Assembly: GCA_037043015.1 (NCBI GenBank)
Contig: CM073323.1
Coordinates: forward strand, 8,370,001-8,434,000
Origin: Bryum argenteum
Taxonomy: Eukaryota > Streptophyta > Bryopsida > Bryales > Bryaceae
Direction: 5' to 3'
DNA: 64,000 nt
A model generated the notes under the pieces. That model saw only the letters and a program-made list of their open reading frames with translations. It did no database searches and was not told where the DNA came from. A program made the translations under genes and the position numbers. Numbering within the stretch: position 1 is the stretch's first letter; every line of letters starts with the position of its first letter. This document shows positions 13,401-24,416 of the stretch, piece after piece.

Positions 13401-14280
13401 CTCCTCTTAAATCTTCCTTTCTATTAAAATGAAAGACTTGAAAACAATCGTTGACTTCAAATAGGTGAACCAAAAAAGCCTAACTAACCAAATCAATTCA
13501 AATTGAATCTAGACCAACATTTTCAAATCAAATTTTTGGCAACAAGATAAGAGGGATCACCGGGCGGATTCGGGTGTTGAAGGTGCAATTGAAAGTTAGT
13601 AATTTTTTGTAGGAGTGTCATTAATAAACTGATTATCACATTGGATGACAAGATATGAAGCAAAAACAAATTATTATGCAAATAAGTTATATATGTGAGA
13701 AGGAGAGGCAAATGCAAATTATTATAAAAATAAGTAATACACTCAAGGAAAGAATCATTAGAGGCCATTATATTTCAATAAGAGCAACAAATGAGCAAGG
13801 TAGAAGGTCTTTGGACATCCCTAGAAGCATTTTTCCTTTTTTGGGCCTACATAGAGGAAGATGTCTCCAAGATGTAATCAGAGTAGAGGGCACTGCTCTT
13901 GATCAACCTATAATAACAATTTACAAATACATTCACATCTTGACACCAACTATCATAAAAAAAAAAACAAACAGTCATTGTTAAGTATGTCAAGAATAAT
14001 ACTTAGCTTAGAAGTAACAAAATATCGTACGTACAAATGAACCGAAGTGCACTTTCGTGTAAGATCTTTGACGAATTATGATTCTTCTCTCTTACTTTGA
14101 AGAGACTAAACCCGTCAACAAGCTCGAAAGGGCGGGGTAGTCACACTCACATTCAAACGTGAGGTAGCGGAGGCGGGATCAGCGTTTGTGCGGTAGAGGA
14201 GCCATGCACGGTGACCACGTATCACCGTGCGGTCAATTCACAAGCTGCCCCTATTCAAACGCCAGCATTGATTTATAAAC
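10431..14280. other. AT-rich intergenic DNA with scattered repeats
   Basis: No supported gene. A more GC-rich patch at about 11,750-12,420 contains several TCGAC/GTCGA words and could be the relic of a retroelement terminus, but no paired terminus was found. A pure T run lies at about 13,057-13,076. Two stretches, about 12,780-12,900 and 13,120-13,270, resemble each other and a third at about 23,570-23,710. Confidence 0.5.
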
Positions 14281-14289
14281 TCCAGTCGA

Positions 14290-14984
14290 TGTTTGTCTTC
14301 ACCGTCTGTGAGAAAGCCGTCGACCTCTCCCTCCGATAGTAGCAGGCATTTGCATGACCATTTGAAGCTTCACACGGTTGGAGCATCCACCAGTCTCCAT
14401 ACTGTAAGGTATCGGCCAGCGCCTTCTTGCCTAACCTTTTGCGTGATTTCTTCGATTCATTTCGTTATGTTCTGATGATGTTGCGAATGATCTTTTCTTG
14501 CTAGCCGATGACCGATCAATTCGATTCCGGTCGATCGTTCCCTGCAAGATAATTATCGATCCTTTTTCATTGGCTTCCGATCTTGCCGCTGATCGATCCA
14601 CTTCTAGTCGGTTTCGATCCTCTTAAATTATGGATCTATGCTAGAGTCTACATAATTAGATAGAAGTTTATTGCCGTTCATGAGCTCGTAGATTGATAGT
14701 GCATGAAAAAAAATAATGTGGAGGTACTGCATTTTCTTTATTGATTATGAAGCATGCGATTCTGTTCTCACTGCTTTCTGATCGAAATAATGTAGTGCAA
14801 TGTGTTGATTCTGCAGCCGACTTCTTTTTTGCTGTTGGTTGCGGTAATAATGCAGCATACGACTCTCCCGCTCATGATCAATAGATTAATGTAGTAACAC
14901 CTTGCAGTTGGAGAAGAGAGGTTTAAGAACAAGAAGATGCTTCTGTCTTACGAATTTCACTAGGTCGTTTGGTCATTTGTGCAG
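14290..14984 (+). promoter_or_regulatory. Predicted 5' leader exon and leader intron of the expansin gene
   Basis: A GC-richer stretch at about 14,290-14,403 ends at a good donor (ACT/GTAAGG, GT at 14404-14405). A pyrimidine-rich tract ends in TTTGTGCAG at 14984, 17 nt before the expansin ATG. I infer a spliced 5' untranslated leader with the intron 14404-14984. Leader introns are common in plant genes, but the transcription start is not visible. Confidence 0.5.
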
Positions 14985-15001
14985 GGGACTTTTGGCGAGA
15001 G

Positions 15002-15956
15002 ATGGATCCCTTACGGTTTAGAATGGCTGTGATACTTTCGGTGCTCATCGTCGTGGTGCTCAGTCTGCATCCCGTGCATGCAAACCCTTTTGGATGGGGT
15101 TTTGCACATGCTACGTTCTACGGCGAAGTGGACGGTCGTGGCACGGAGGCCGGTGCCTGCGGGTACGAAAACACATTTGCTCGAGGATACGGTGCGATGA
15201 CTGCGGCTCTAAGTACTCCTTTGTTCGCATCTGGAACCACTTGTGGCGCTTGTTTTCGGCTCCGTTGCGTCCACATCAAGGAGACATCTACGGCAAAGAA
15301 TTGGTGCTGGAATTACTCTCGATCCATAGTTGTCACTGCCACTAATTCTTGCCCTCCAGGCTCAACCGGTGGATGGTGCGATCCTCCCCGTCGGCACTTC
15401 GACTTGACGATGCCAGCTTTTTCGAACCTTGCAAGATTAGTAGGAGGAGTTATTCCAGTATACTACAAAAGGTAACTTGCTTCTACGCTAGAGTGGATCG
15501 AGTTATTCCTCTCTGACCGGTATGCACTTCATATTTTCATCGAGTGATCGAATGCATGACTGTGATGTTCGGACTGTAACATCAATGAGACCACTTAACA
15601 GTAACTGTAAATCTTTAAATCTCTAACGAAGAGATTGCTTCGATGACAGGGTTCATTGTGCTAAACACGGAGGAATACGCATCACGCTTCAAGGTAATCC
15701 TTATTTTATCACGATGCTCTTCCACAACGTAGGAGGCGCAGGCAGTGTGAGGGCAGTGAAGGTCCACAGCCCTTCTACAGGGTGGATACTCATGTTTCAT
15801 AACTGGGGTGCACTCTGGACAGTTGCCAGCCATCTACAGGGTGCACTTTCCTTAAGGATCACGTCCAGTGACAGACGAGTCATCACCGTCCCAAATGCAA
15901 TAGGCTCAAACTGGAATTTCGGACAAACCTGGGAGTTGCACCGAAACTTTTATTGA
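15002..15956 (+). CDS. Alpha-expansin, two coding exons (15002-15471, 15650-15956)
   Basis: Expansins loosen primary cell walls without hydrolysing polysaccharide. They act in the apoplast. The two exons join in frame (AG at the end of exon 1 plus G of exon 2) to give 258 residues, normal for the family. Residues 1-27 form a signal peptide ending HPVHA. The six-stranded double-psi-beta-barrel domain shows ATFYGEVDGRG, GACGY, ALSTPLF, CGACFRLRC, VVTATN-CPP and the conserved HFD at PRRHFDLTMP. The C-terminal grass-pollen-allergen-like binding domain shows GGIRITL, NVGGAGSV, TGWILMFHNWG and a final FGQTW. The GGACGYGN-type start and HFD motif place it among alpha-expansins. The intron uses AG/GTAACT and GACAG/G. 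I chose the ATG at 15002 because the signal peptide begins there. An in-frame TTG lies further upstream in the predicted leader intron. No damage is seen. Confidence 0.93.
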
Positions 15957-17600
15957 CAGGCATCTGGAGTGGCCGAGTGGCATCTTACTTTCCACTCATG
16001 CTTACATAACTATTCTATCTCTGAGCCATTCTTACAATAACAGTTGGACACGGTGATAGCACACGATCTTGAAGGTTTTAAAACTGCTAGATTCTTGCTA
16101 TGGCCAAGTGACTAAAGTGTTCCAACAACTAGGAGGAATGGATTCTTCTCGAATGGTTTAGCAAATCTTGTATCCTATATGCATAATAAATTTCCTTCCA
16201 AGGAGGAACTTTTTGCCAACATCAATGCTGCCATGATGACTGTTTCACACTTGCAAGTTAGAGGACAGCATGAATGTGCTGCCTTTTAATGCATTGGAAC
16301 CATTTAGGAGATACTTTAGAGAAAAGCTGTCATTTGCAGTTCTGTATAAGGCTTTTGCAAAATCATGGAGACTTCAGCCATTGCCCACTTTCAAAAGAAA
16401 TTGTGTAGGGCTGTATATAACGAAGACTCTAGACAATGCCTATCATTCTTTAAAGTTTCATCCTGAGCACTGTCTGGTCCTTCAATCCTTAAATATAGGG
16501 ATGAATGATCTGAGAGGTCAAGGTTCGAGTTGAATCTGATGTCAGAGGGTTCTTATTGTTCCTTTGAGCTTTAGTCTTTGTTCTATCTCTTAACTATTTT
16601 TGTACTACATGCATGACTTCTTTATTTTTACATGTATACCTTAAACTTATATCTTCCACTATCCAATGGTACAGGTGCAATGTATTGGATGTTTGAGTTT
16701 AGAAAATAATTCTATAACAAACAACACAATATGGACCTTACATGCGTTCAAGCATCTTGGTGGTCTTTCAAAGGAATGAATCCTCTTTGATGTAAAGCCA
16801 CTGACCAAGTGCATCACAAATATGAACATGTGTTATAATAACGCACTTAAAAAAAAGAAACGAGGTCATTCAAATATCTACTAAGAATTAAAATATAGTT
16901 TCTAGAGCCTTATCTCCTCAAGGTTTGAGAGGACAAAACTCACAAAAGCTTCAACTTTTCTCTGAAATGAGCAAGTGAATGAAAGTCATCATGGAGTTTT
17001 GGTAGGATGATTTGAGTTTTTGTGACGAGAGGATATTGTAGGTAACTTCTAATCTCAGAATGTTTGTGTGTGCATTCAAGCTTTTTTATAGCTCAACAGT
17101 CTTCTAGAAATAATAAATTTGGGCAAGGATATTTTAAAGTATAGAGTCGTCTAAAGGGACCTTATTTTGACTTCTACTCTAGCACAAAGTGAGGGAAAAG
17201 TTAACATCCATAACAGTCATCTTCATTTCCAACTCCTTGATACATTGCTAGAGGTTAAATGAACCTTTTTTGTATAGGAATATTGGAGATTAACCATAAG
17301 AATCATAGATGACTTCACACCCTCCTTGCCTTTGTAAATAGATTTGAAAAATCCAAACATTTTAGTTGCAATCCACCTTATACCAATATTGAAATCTTAT
17401 TGGTCCATAGTTTAGCCTCCAAATTACCCAAAAAAAATTCTTGTTTTTTTGGGTATGAAGGCTTTTAATTAGTTATAAATCCAAAAAGAGTTTCAAGATC
17501 TATACTTGTCTTGGCACATCATATTTTAATGTAATGTATCCATTTTTGAAATTAATTATGCTCTTTCTAACTAGAATATACCTCTATCCTCCAATCTTCC
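15957..17600. other. Intergenic DNA downstream of the expansin gene
   Basis: The first few hundred bases are probably the 3' untranslated region. An 87-codon open frame at 16270-16533 has no recognisable family and may be a fragment of an old retroelement or chance. Nothing else is supported. Confidence 0.4.
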
Positions 17601-17619
17601 ATGCAAAAAAAAAGTATCT

Positions 17620-18270
17620 GATTAATTTGTGAGTAAGGTCCCCCTCGTCTTAATGGGTGAGCTCTTTATTTGGTGCTCTTCAAAAACTATCCTCTATCCC
17701 CGATTCCCTTGTTGATAGTCCTTCTGCATTTTGAGATGTATATCATGTCCTTTGTTCCCTTCTTCTTCCTTGTGCTTTTTTAAATTTATAGCATGTCGTC
17801 GATCTCCTTGTGCCCTTGTTTCTAGTTCCCGTTCTTTGTTCTGATTCCCTATTCTTTACTTTTTTGTTCATGATATCCTATCTCTAGACTCCCGTTCTCC
17901 GCTCATCCTTTGTTCCCAATTCTCCCTCTTCCAACTCTTCTTCTTGCTTTCTATAATTTGTTACCGGTTCCCATCATTTGTTCCTAATTCCCGTCCTTCG
18001 TTTGTGCTTCTCATTATTTGTTCTCAGTTCCTATCTTTTGTTCTTGGTTCCTAGTTCCCCTCCAATGTTCCCTTGATCTCTTGTTTACTCATCTTTGCTC
18101 CTATTTTCCTTTTCCATATTCCTTGTCCCTTTGATTCCTTGTTATATTATTGAAATGTAATAAACCCTTAATAACAATCAAATACAAAAGCTCTTCAAAA
18201 TCTTTAACACTCTTCATGTCGTGTATACATGATCAAATAATGATGACCCTGACCATAACCATGCATGTAT
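17620..18270. repeat. Dispersed repeat family A, copy 1
   Basis: This stretch is similar along its whole length to 21,205-21,775 and 21,775-22,375. Shared landmarks are a start with TTTATTTGGTGCTC and a GATTCCCTTGTTGA-type phrase, an internal run of short TTCCCATCATTTGTTCC-like units, and an end with CTTAATAACAA and CTTCAAAATCTTTA. The bias is pyrimidine-rich on the plus strand. No protein is encoded. Confidence 0.8.
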
Positions 18271-18990
18271 GAATTGCCAAGGAGGGACAAAGATATATGG
18301 AGATTGTCGCAATATTTCAAAGTTTTGCGAAGACCACAAAATGATCATTTGAGGGCTAAGGGGTAAATGTGACCTATGAAGCTTCTTATTTTCCTATCTC
18401 TTTTTAAGACCTTTTTGCAGTTTACTGGATACCAAAGGTTTCATTTTTAAAAAAAAAAAAAAAAAAAATTACACTAGCAATAGATGCAAAAGGTTTCTTC
18501 AAAAAGAGGAAGTCCCAATCAGAAAGGATGTGAATTAAGTTATGATTTTAAAGTCAAATGTAACTATGAAAATATGTACTTAGCTTACTTTGAAGTATGT
18601 ATAAGTAATTATGACCTTCACAAGTCCTAACCCGTGTCCTTCGGACACGGACATCATAAAGGTAAGATCGAAATTTATGAAAACATGTAAAAAATTCAGA
18701 CCTAGGTACAAAAAATAATTATACCCTGTGAGCCCAAATCCCGTGAACCGGTCTTTAAGTCACAAGGTTGGGCCGTGGGATTGGAATGCAATACAAATTG
18801 GCCTTCCAAGCAATGTTCCTTGACTTTCTCCTAAAATTTCAGCGTGCCCTTCAACTTCTTACCTAGATCTCAACTTATATAAAACTTCCTTCTTCTTGGT
18901 TCCATTTAACCCACTACCACATGAAGGTTAACGAGTCATGAATCATAAAATTCTAGCTTAGGCATAGGTTAGTGTTGGTTGGAAGTTTTT

Positions 18991-19150
18991 GGGCAGCGCT
19001 TCCGCGCGCCGACTTTAACCTCCTAAATTTTACTTAAGTTCTACCAATTCAGCCCTAAAACGGGCAGCGCTTCCGCGCACCGACCTTAATCTCCTAAATT
19101 TTACTTTAAGTTCTACCAATTCAGCCCTAAAACGGGCAGCGCTTCCGCGC
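18991..19150. repeat. Direct tandem repeat, about 71-72 bp, 2.3 copies
   Basis: The phrase GGGCAGCGCTTCCGCGC starts at 18991, 19062 and 19134, with nearly identical sequence between. It lies inside the candidate element just left of the GC-rich core. Confidence 0.9.
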
Positions 19151-19347
19151 GATTTTCATAACGGTTCCACATTCAAAACCACACAATTCAACTCAGCATG
19201 ACGAACAAGAGGAACAACCCATTCAAATGAGGCCGACACAACCATACACACATACAATCATCTCATTACAAATCCAATTACACATTCATAAGTTTTTTTT
19301 TCTTTTAGCGGCAAATTAGCCTTGCCTTTTATCTAGTTTTCACAGAA

Positions 19348-20430
19348 TCAAGTACTAACGATGGAAAAGAGATCAACCACCAAGCAAGAATTATTGGTTT
19401 GGAGGGAAGCTCCCTGTAAACACCGACTGCTGACTGAACCGGCTGTAGTGGCTGTTGTCGCTTGCGATGGTGGCGTCGGACCGACTGCTCCCCCAGCAAT
19501 GTGACCTCTCTCGTCGTGGTCGAGCTCCGCTGATGGCCGTGATCTGCTGTCCGAGCGCCGTTGCAGCGTCGGCCTTCCAACTTCCGCTTGGATCCGGCGA
19601 CCCCACCTCCAGCTGCTGGTGTTCTTCACCGTCGTCTTCTCTCGCCTTGATCCCGGATCTCGCTTCGAGGTACCGACGCCCTTCTTGGCGGTGGTGGCGA
19701 TCTTAGCTCCTTCGTTCTGATCCGCCGCAGCTCCGATGTTGGCTGGCGTCGGCCCTCGTTTCGGCTCTGCCTCCGCACCGTTGCCGTCAGCTCTTCGAAC
19801 CACGCCTCTCGCGCTTCGCGCGCGATTCTTTGTTGAAGTCGGGCCGTGGATCGGTTCGCTGCTCGCTGGTGACCGCCTCGGTGTTGGCTGCCGGGATTCG
19901 TGTTGTTCGTCGTCGAGCTCCCAGTTGATCCTTCTTCCGATCCGCTGCCGGTCCTGATCACCGTCGTCGGTGTCGATCTGGCCTTCTTGACCCTCACCGT
20001 CGTGTCGATCCTCGAACTTTTCTCCGCGGGTCTTTGTCCGGCGCACTCCATCAAGGCGACTACGGCGATCCGGTCGACACGCTGCTCTCTCGCTGCCGTT
20101 CCGGCTGCTGATCTCGAAGCCTTCCGTCGGTGCGGTACGATCGCCTCACCGTCGCCCTGCTCGAGCCTTGGCGTTCCTCCGATGGGCCGTTGCCCCGCTC
20201 ACGTGACCGGATCTGCCCCGTCGCAGTCCCGACTCCACACCTCCGACTCCGATCTCGCAATCTTGCCGCCCTCGTCCTCTGCTCCCCGGAGGTGGTGCCG
20301 CTGCTGATGCGGGTGAATTCGCCGCCTCAGGTATCGATGCTGGTCCTGGCCGCTTCTTCCTGCGCCAAGCTACGCGCGTCGCTCTTCTTCTTCGCTCACA
20401 CTCCTCACACTCCTCTCCTGCCCTAGATCT
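19348..20430 (-). other. GC-rich low-complexity open region inside the candidate element
   Basis: An isolated GC-rich block is open in several frames on both strands. The longest frame is 232 codons on the minus strand (20046-19348). The translation is rich in R, G, S, T and P without a recognisable domain. High GC alone lengthens open frames, so I do not claim a gene. It could be sequence captured from a host gene. Confidence 0.35.
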
Positions 20431-21139
20431 AATGCCACGAACAACAACACACCAAAAGCTTGAATCTCCACGCAAAACAAAACTCCAGAAATTGCACACA
20501 CCAAAAACTAGCCTAACGGCTTCTTTTCCAACTCCCCTCCTCCCTGGCTGATCCAGGGAGGTTGAAGCAAAAGCTTCATCCGTCCAATTGGGCGGATTTC
20601 ATCCGTCCAGTTGGACGGACTTCCATCCATAGTATTTCCTAACCCATTGGGCAAGATAAAGGCACCCCACCTCGTACTAGGAGTTTTGTAGAAGGTAAAG
20701 GCAAAAACGGGGCAACCCGACTCCTACTTAGGAATACATAATCGCTAAAACCTACTAAAACTCGCCATTTAATATATTGGCATTTATCAAAAATACTAAT
20801 TAGGTATAAATTAGAGCAAGAACGGCCGCTTGTGCCAAAACTCCTTATGAGACCATGGGTATTCCGTGAATCTACGAAATGAGCTAAAACGACTAATTAA
20901 ACCATGGAAACTTGATAATTACGCGCTAAACTTTGCGGGGAACGTATTCCCGCTAGAGTGAACCGTTTTGCGGGTTCACATACCCTATTGAGAATCCTCC
21001 AACTACGTATTTCTTTTTATACATGAGTTTAAATTTTTAGTTTTATACGTGTTTTAAAAAAAAAATTGATTGGCCCTTTTTGATGTCCTAGTCCGAAGGA
21101 TATAGGTTAGGACTTCTATATACCGATATCCTTTGAACA

Positions 21140-21140
21140 A

Positions 21141-21195
<55 letters not shown>

Positions 21196-21198
21196 ATA
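21140..21198. repeat. (TAAA)n microsatellite
   Basis: A pure four-base repeat of about 59 bp, directly between the right end of the candidate element and copy 2 of repeat family A. Confidence 0.97.
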
Positions 21199-21204
21199 GT
21201 ATTC

Positions 21205-21775
21205 AATTAATTAGTGAGTAAGTTCCCCTTGTCCCATGGGTAAGCACTTTATTTGGTGCTCTTCAAAAACTACACCCTATCCTCGATTCCCTCGTAAATG
21301 GTCTTCCTACTTTTTAAGATTTATAGCATGTCTTGCGTTCCCTTTTTCTGGGTTACCCATGCTTTGGCCCGTTCCCCGTTCTCATCATTTCTTTTGTGTT
21401 TCAACAACTTTCCTTTTTGGTTTCCTTCATTTGTTCCTAGTTTCCATCATTTGTATGTAGTTCCCATCATTCATTCTTGGTTCTCATTATTTGTTAGTAG
21501 TTCTCATCCTCCTTTCGTAATTCTTATCCTTTAATCTCGATTCCTGGTTCCCCTCCGATGTTCCCTTGATCTCCCCTCAAGTGACTCTTTCTTTGCTCCC
21601 ATTTTTATGTTCCATATTCCTTGTCTCTTTAACTCCTTGTATTTTTATTATTGGGATCTAATAAACTCTTAATAACAACCACATACCATTTAGAGAACTC
21701 TTCAAAATCTTTAGAACAATTACTCTTCATGTTGTGTATACATGACCAACTAATAATGGCCATGACCATGCATGT
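21205..21775. repeat. Dispersed repeat family A, copy 2
   Basis: Same landmarks as copy 1: TTTATTTGGTGCTCTTCAAA near 21,250, TTCCCATCATT-type units internally, CTTAATAACAA near 21,670, and TGTGTATACATGAC near 21,735. Copy 3 follows it directly head to tail. Confidence 0.8.
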
Positions 21776-22375
21776 CTTTGATTAATTTCTCCCCCTCATC
21801 CCAATCGATGAGCTTTTTATTTGGTGCTCCTCAAGAACTGACCCCTATTCTTGATTCTCTTGTTGATTGTATCTCCTTGCTTTATAAGAATTTTAGGATA
21901 TCCTTCATTCCATGGATCCCTACTACCGAGCTGTCTTATGTTCTATTCTGGGTCCCCATTCTCTTTTTCTTTACTAATCACTCCCAACCTCTAATTTCCC
22001 ATTCGTGGTTTCCATCATTTGTTCCCGATTCCGGCTCCCCCATCCGGCCATCCCCCAATTTCCCTTCTTGGTTTCATCATTTGTTCCCGATTTCCATAAT
22101 TTGTTCCCAGTTCCTATCATACATTGACATGTGGTTCTCATTATTTTTTTTTGTTCCCATTCTCCGTGCCCAATTCCTAGTTCTTATTCCATGTTCCGTT
22201 GATCTCCTCTTTACTCCTTACTTTGCTCCATTTTACATGTTCCACATTCCTTGTCCCTTCGACTCTTGTTATGTTGATGAGATTTAATAAATTCTTAATA
22301 ACAATCAAGTACCACCTACGGAAATCCTTCAAAATCTTTAAAACTCTTCATACCGTGTATACTCTCATGGACAAA
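21775..22375. repeat. Dispersed repeat family A, copy 3
   Basis: It begins with GATTAATTTCTCCCCCTCATCC and TTTATTTGGTGCTCC, followed by the pyrimidine-rich TTTGTTCCC units and the CTTAATAACAATCAAGTACC end. The 171-codon open frame across it is a by-product of its pyrimidine bias. Confidence 0.75.
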
Positions 22376-24400
22376 CCACCCTACTACCGGGAAGGATCAC
22401 CAAGGGCAAATAGAGAAAAAAACCGGTTGCACCAGGTCGGGCAACCTGCAAAGGATCGCTAGCAGGTAATCGTGTTCTTTTATATATATAGATGTGATAT
22501 ATAAAACCAAAACATAGAAATTAAAGAGTTGAATTCTCACACGGGTACAAATACAAAGTTACTGTACTTGTACCATGGTAAATACTTGTCTCACTACCTC
22601 ATTGCATATAAAAAAAAAATATAACTTAAATAAGAGTGGATCTTAAGATTTAACATATTTCTAATTCTAACAAATGACATATTTAACTAAATATGGACAG
22701 TCCAAGGTCTACAATTAAGAACAATAGTTGTAAAATGATTTCTAGAATCTAGGTTCTATGAAGATACTCTTCAACTATGTAGATTTTAAGGTCATGGATG
22801 GAGGGATCTCCCCATGTTTTAAAGTCCATAAATAAGCCCAAAGTCCATATTTAGGGTATTTCCATGACCTTAAATGATGCATACAAGCTAATTGATGTAG
22901 AAAATTTTTAAAAATGATTACTCCTGCTGTTCCATAATGTTTGATCTGTAGGTTCTTCAAATCTAAATCCAAGAATGGATTTGGGAAAACTTCTTGATCA
23001 GACATTATGGAGGAGATAGCCGTAGATTCCTTGTTTTGGGTTGACTATTAAACTTTTGAGGTAGAAACCTTTTAAAGTGTGAGGAGTTTGAAGTGTAAAT
23101 GATCTTATCATAAGTATATGGAAATACCTTAGGGTTTTAAAAAAGATTTCAAATTCATAGGGTTGGCCTAAATTAATTTGAATACATGTAAGCTTGACCA
23201 AGATTAAAATAAACCTCTTTGAAAATACTTAAACGATGCTTCAGGGATTGAAGGTCTCATGGATTAAAGGTCTCATGAAGGGCTGAATATTGGTCCACTC
23301 CACTCTAACCCTATCTTCGATGATTCACTCTTTACACTCAAGGGCTCAAGGATCGACCGATCAAGGAATTATTGAGAGTGCACTTTGTTAGAATACTCAT
23401 CAATTAAGGTTTTCAGACACTTCACAATAAGTAAGTAAATTGTAGTGGTGTACCTTACGTTGATGTGGAGATCTGAACTTACAACTACAACACCAGTAGC
23501 AAAAAGCAACACTTCAGAATTGGATCAAGGGAAGCTCTATATGAACCTTCAAACTATTCATTGGGCCTAAGGAGAAGAAAACTCTTCTTATGTGATTGGT
23601 TCATTTCTTGAAATTACTTGGATAAACCAATCACAATCAATATACTTGGATATACTTGGATTTTTGCCTCACTCCACATGAACAACTTGACTCCATATAT
23701 AAAGCATCCTTAAGAATATTGCAAGGAACCAAGACTCAAAACTTTAAAATACACAGGGTTTCACGAGTCCCACATTTTAGAAGACAATCACACCTTTGTT
23801 GAAAAGTAGTGCAAATCATACGGCTCCTTTTAGAATTTTTACGTCTTCTTGCTTGTTTCTAATATGACAGTGCTTATTCATAAGTTTTCTACCAACACGT
23901 CTATAAGTTTTCTGCGAAAACACAAGGATTTCACTTTGATGTGCTCTACTTTTATGCTCTCATGGTTCTCTAACATGTTTGGGCGATGTAGTAAAGAAAG
24001 AGCCCTTCAACTTTTTGGTTACCGCATTTGGAATCCTTACATTTCTTAGATTTCAGTACCGCCTTTGGAATCCTTAGATTTCTTAGATTTCAGTAGATAG
24101 TAGTTCCGTTAAAGGCGCACAGTAGAACAAAGAAGAGTAATTACAAAGTACCTCTCACACATGAGAGTTCATTCAATAATGTAGAGGAATATTGCACCAA
24201 CAAGAACTCATTGTACAATTAAATCGTATCGAGGATCACTGTCAACGAATACTAACACCGATTATCTACTAGTAAATACATTTCCCCGGGAGGTTATGCA
24301 AGCCTTTTAACATCATCGCACCTCAGTTTATCTACAACTAGGAGTTCTTTCTGAGCGAAGATGCAGAAATACTAACTCTATCCAGAGTAACAAACCTCGT
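22376..24400. other. AT-rich intergenic DNA
   Basis: No supported gene. The part at about 23,570-23,710 repeats a motif (TGTGATTGGTTCATTT) also found at about 12,800. Near 24,030-24,100 a short phrase, GGAATCCTTAGATTTCTTAG, is locally duplicated. Confidence 0.5.
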
Positions 24401-24416
24401 ATAGGAACCATGACAT

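Larger units (their letters stand above)
18622..21115. mobile_element. Candidate 2.5-kb DNA element bounded by 34-bp inverted repeats
   Basis: 18622-18655 and the reverse complement of 21082-21115 match at about 28 of 34 positions. Both begin AAGTCCTAACC, share TCCTTCGGAC and end GGACATC, and similarity extends a few bases inward (GGACATCA, AAAGG). Each terminus also folds on itself, as CCGTGTCC and GGACACGG around TTC at the left end. The enclosed DNA is GC-rich in the centre, unlike the surroundings, and encodes no recognisable transposase. That would fit a non-autonomous element that captured host sequence. I could not identify a flanking target-site duplication. Confidence 0.5.

Noticed and set aside
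16270..16533. 87-codon open frame downstream of the expansin gene
   Set aside because: Protein-like in places but without a recognisable family, splice context or neighbours. Left as unexplained.
21298..22287. Phe/Ser/Pro-rich open frames including one of 171 codons
   Set aside because: They follow pyrimidine-rich repeat family A in all copies and change frame between copies.
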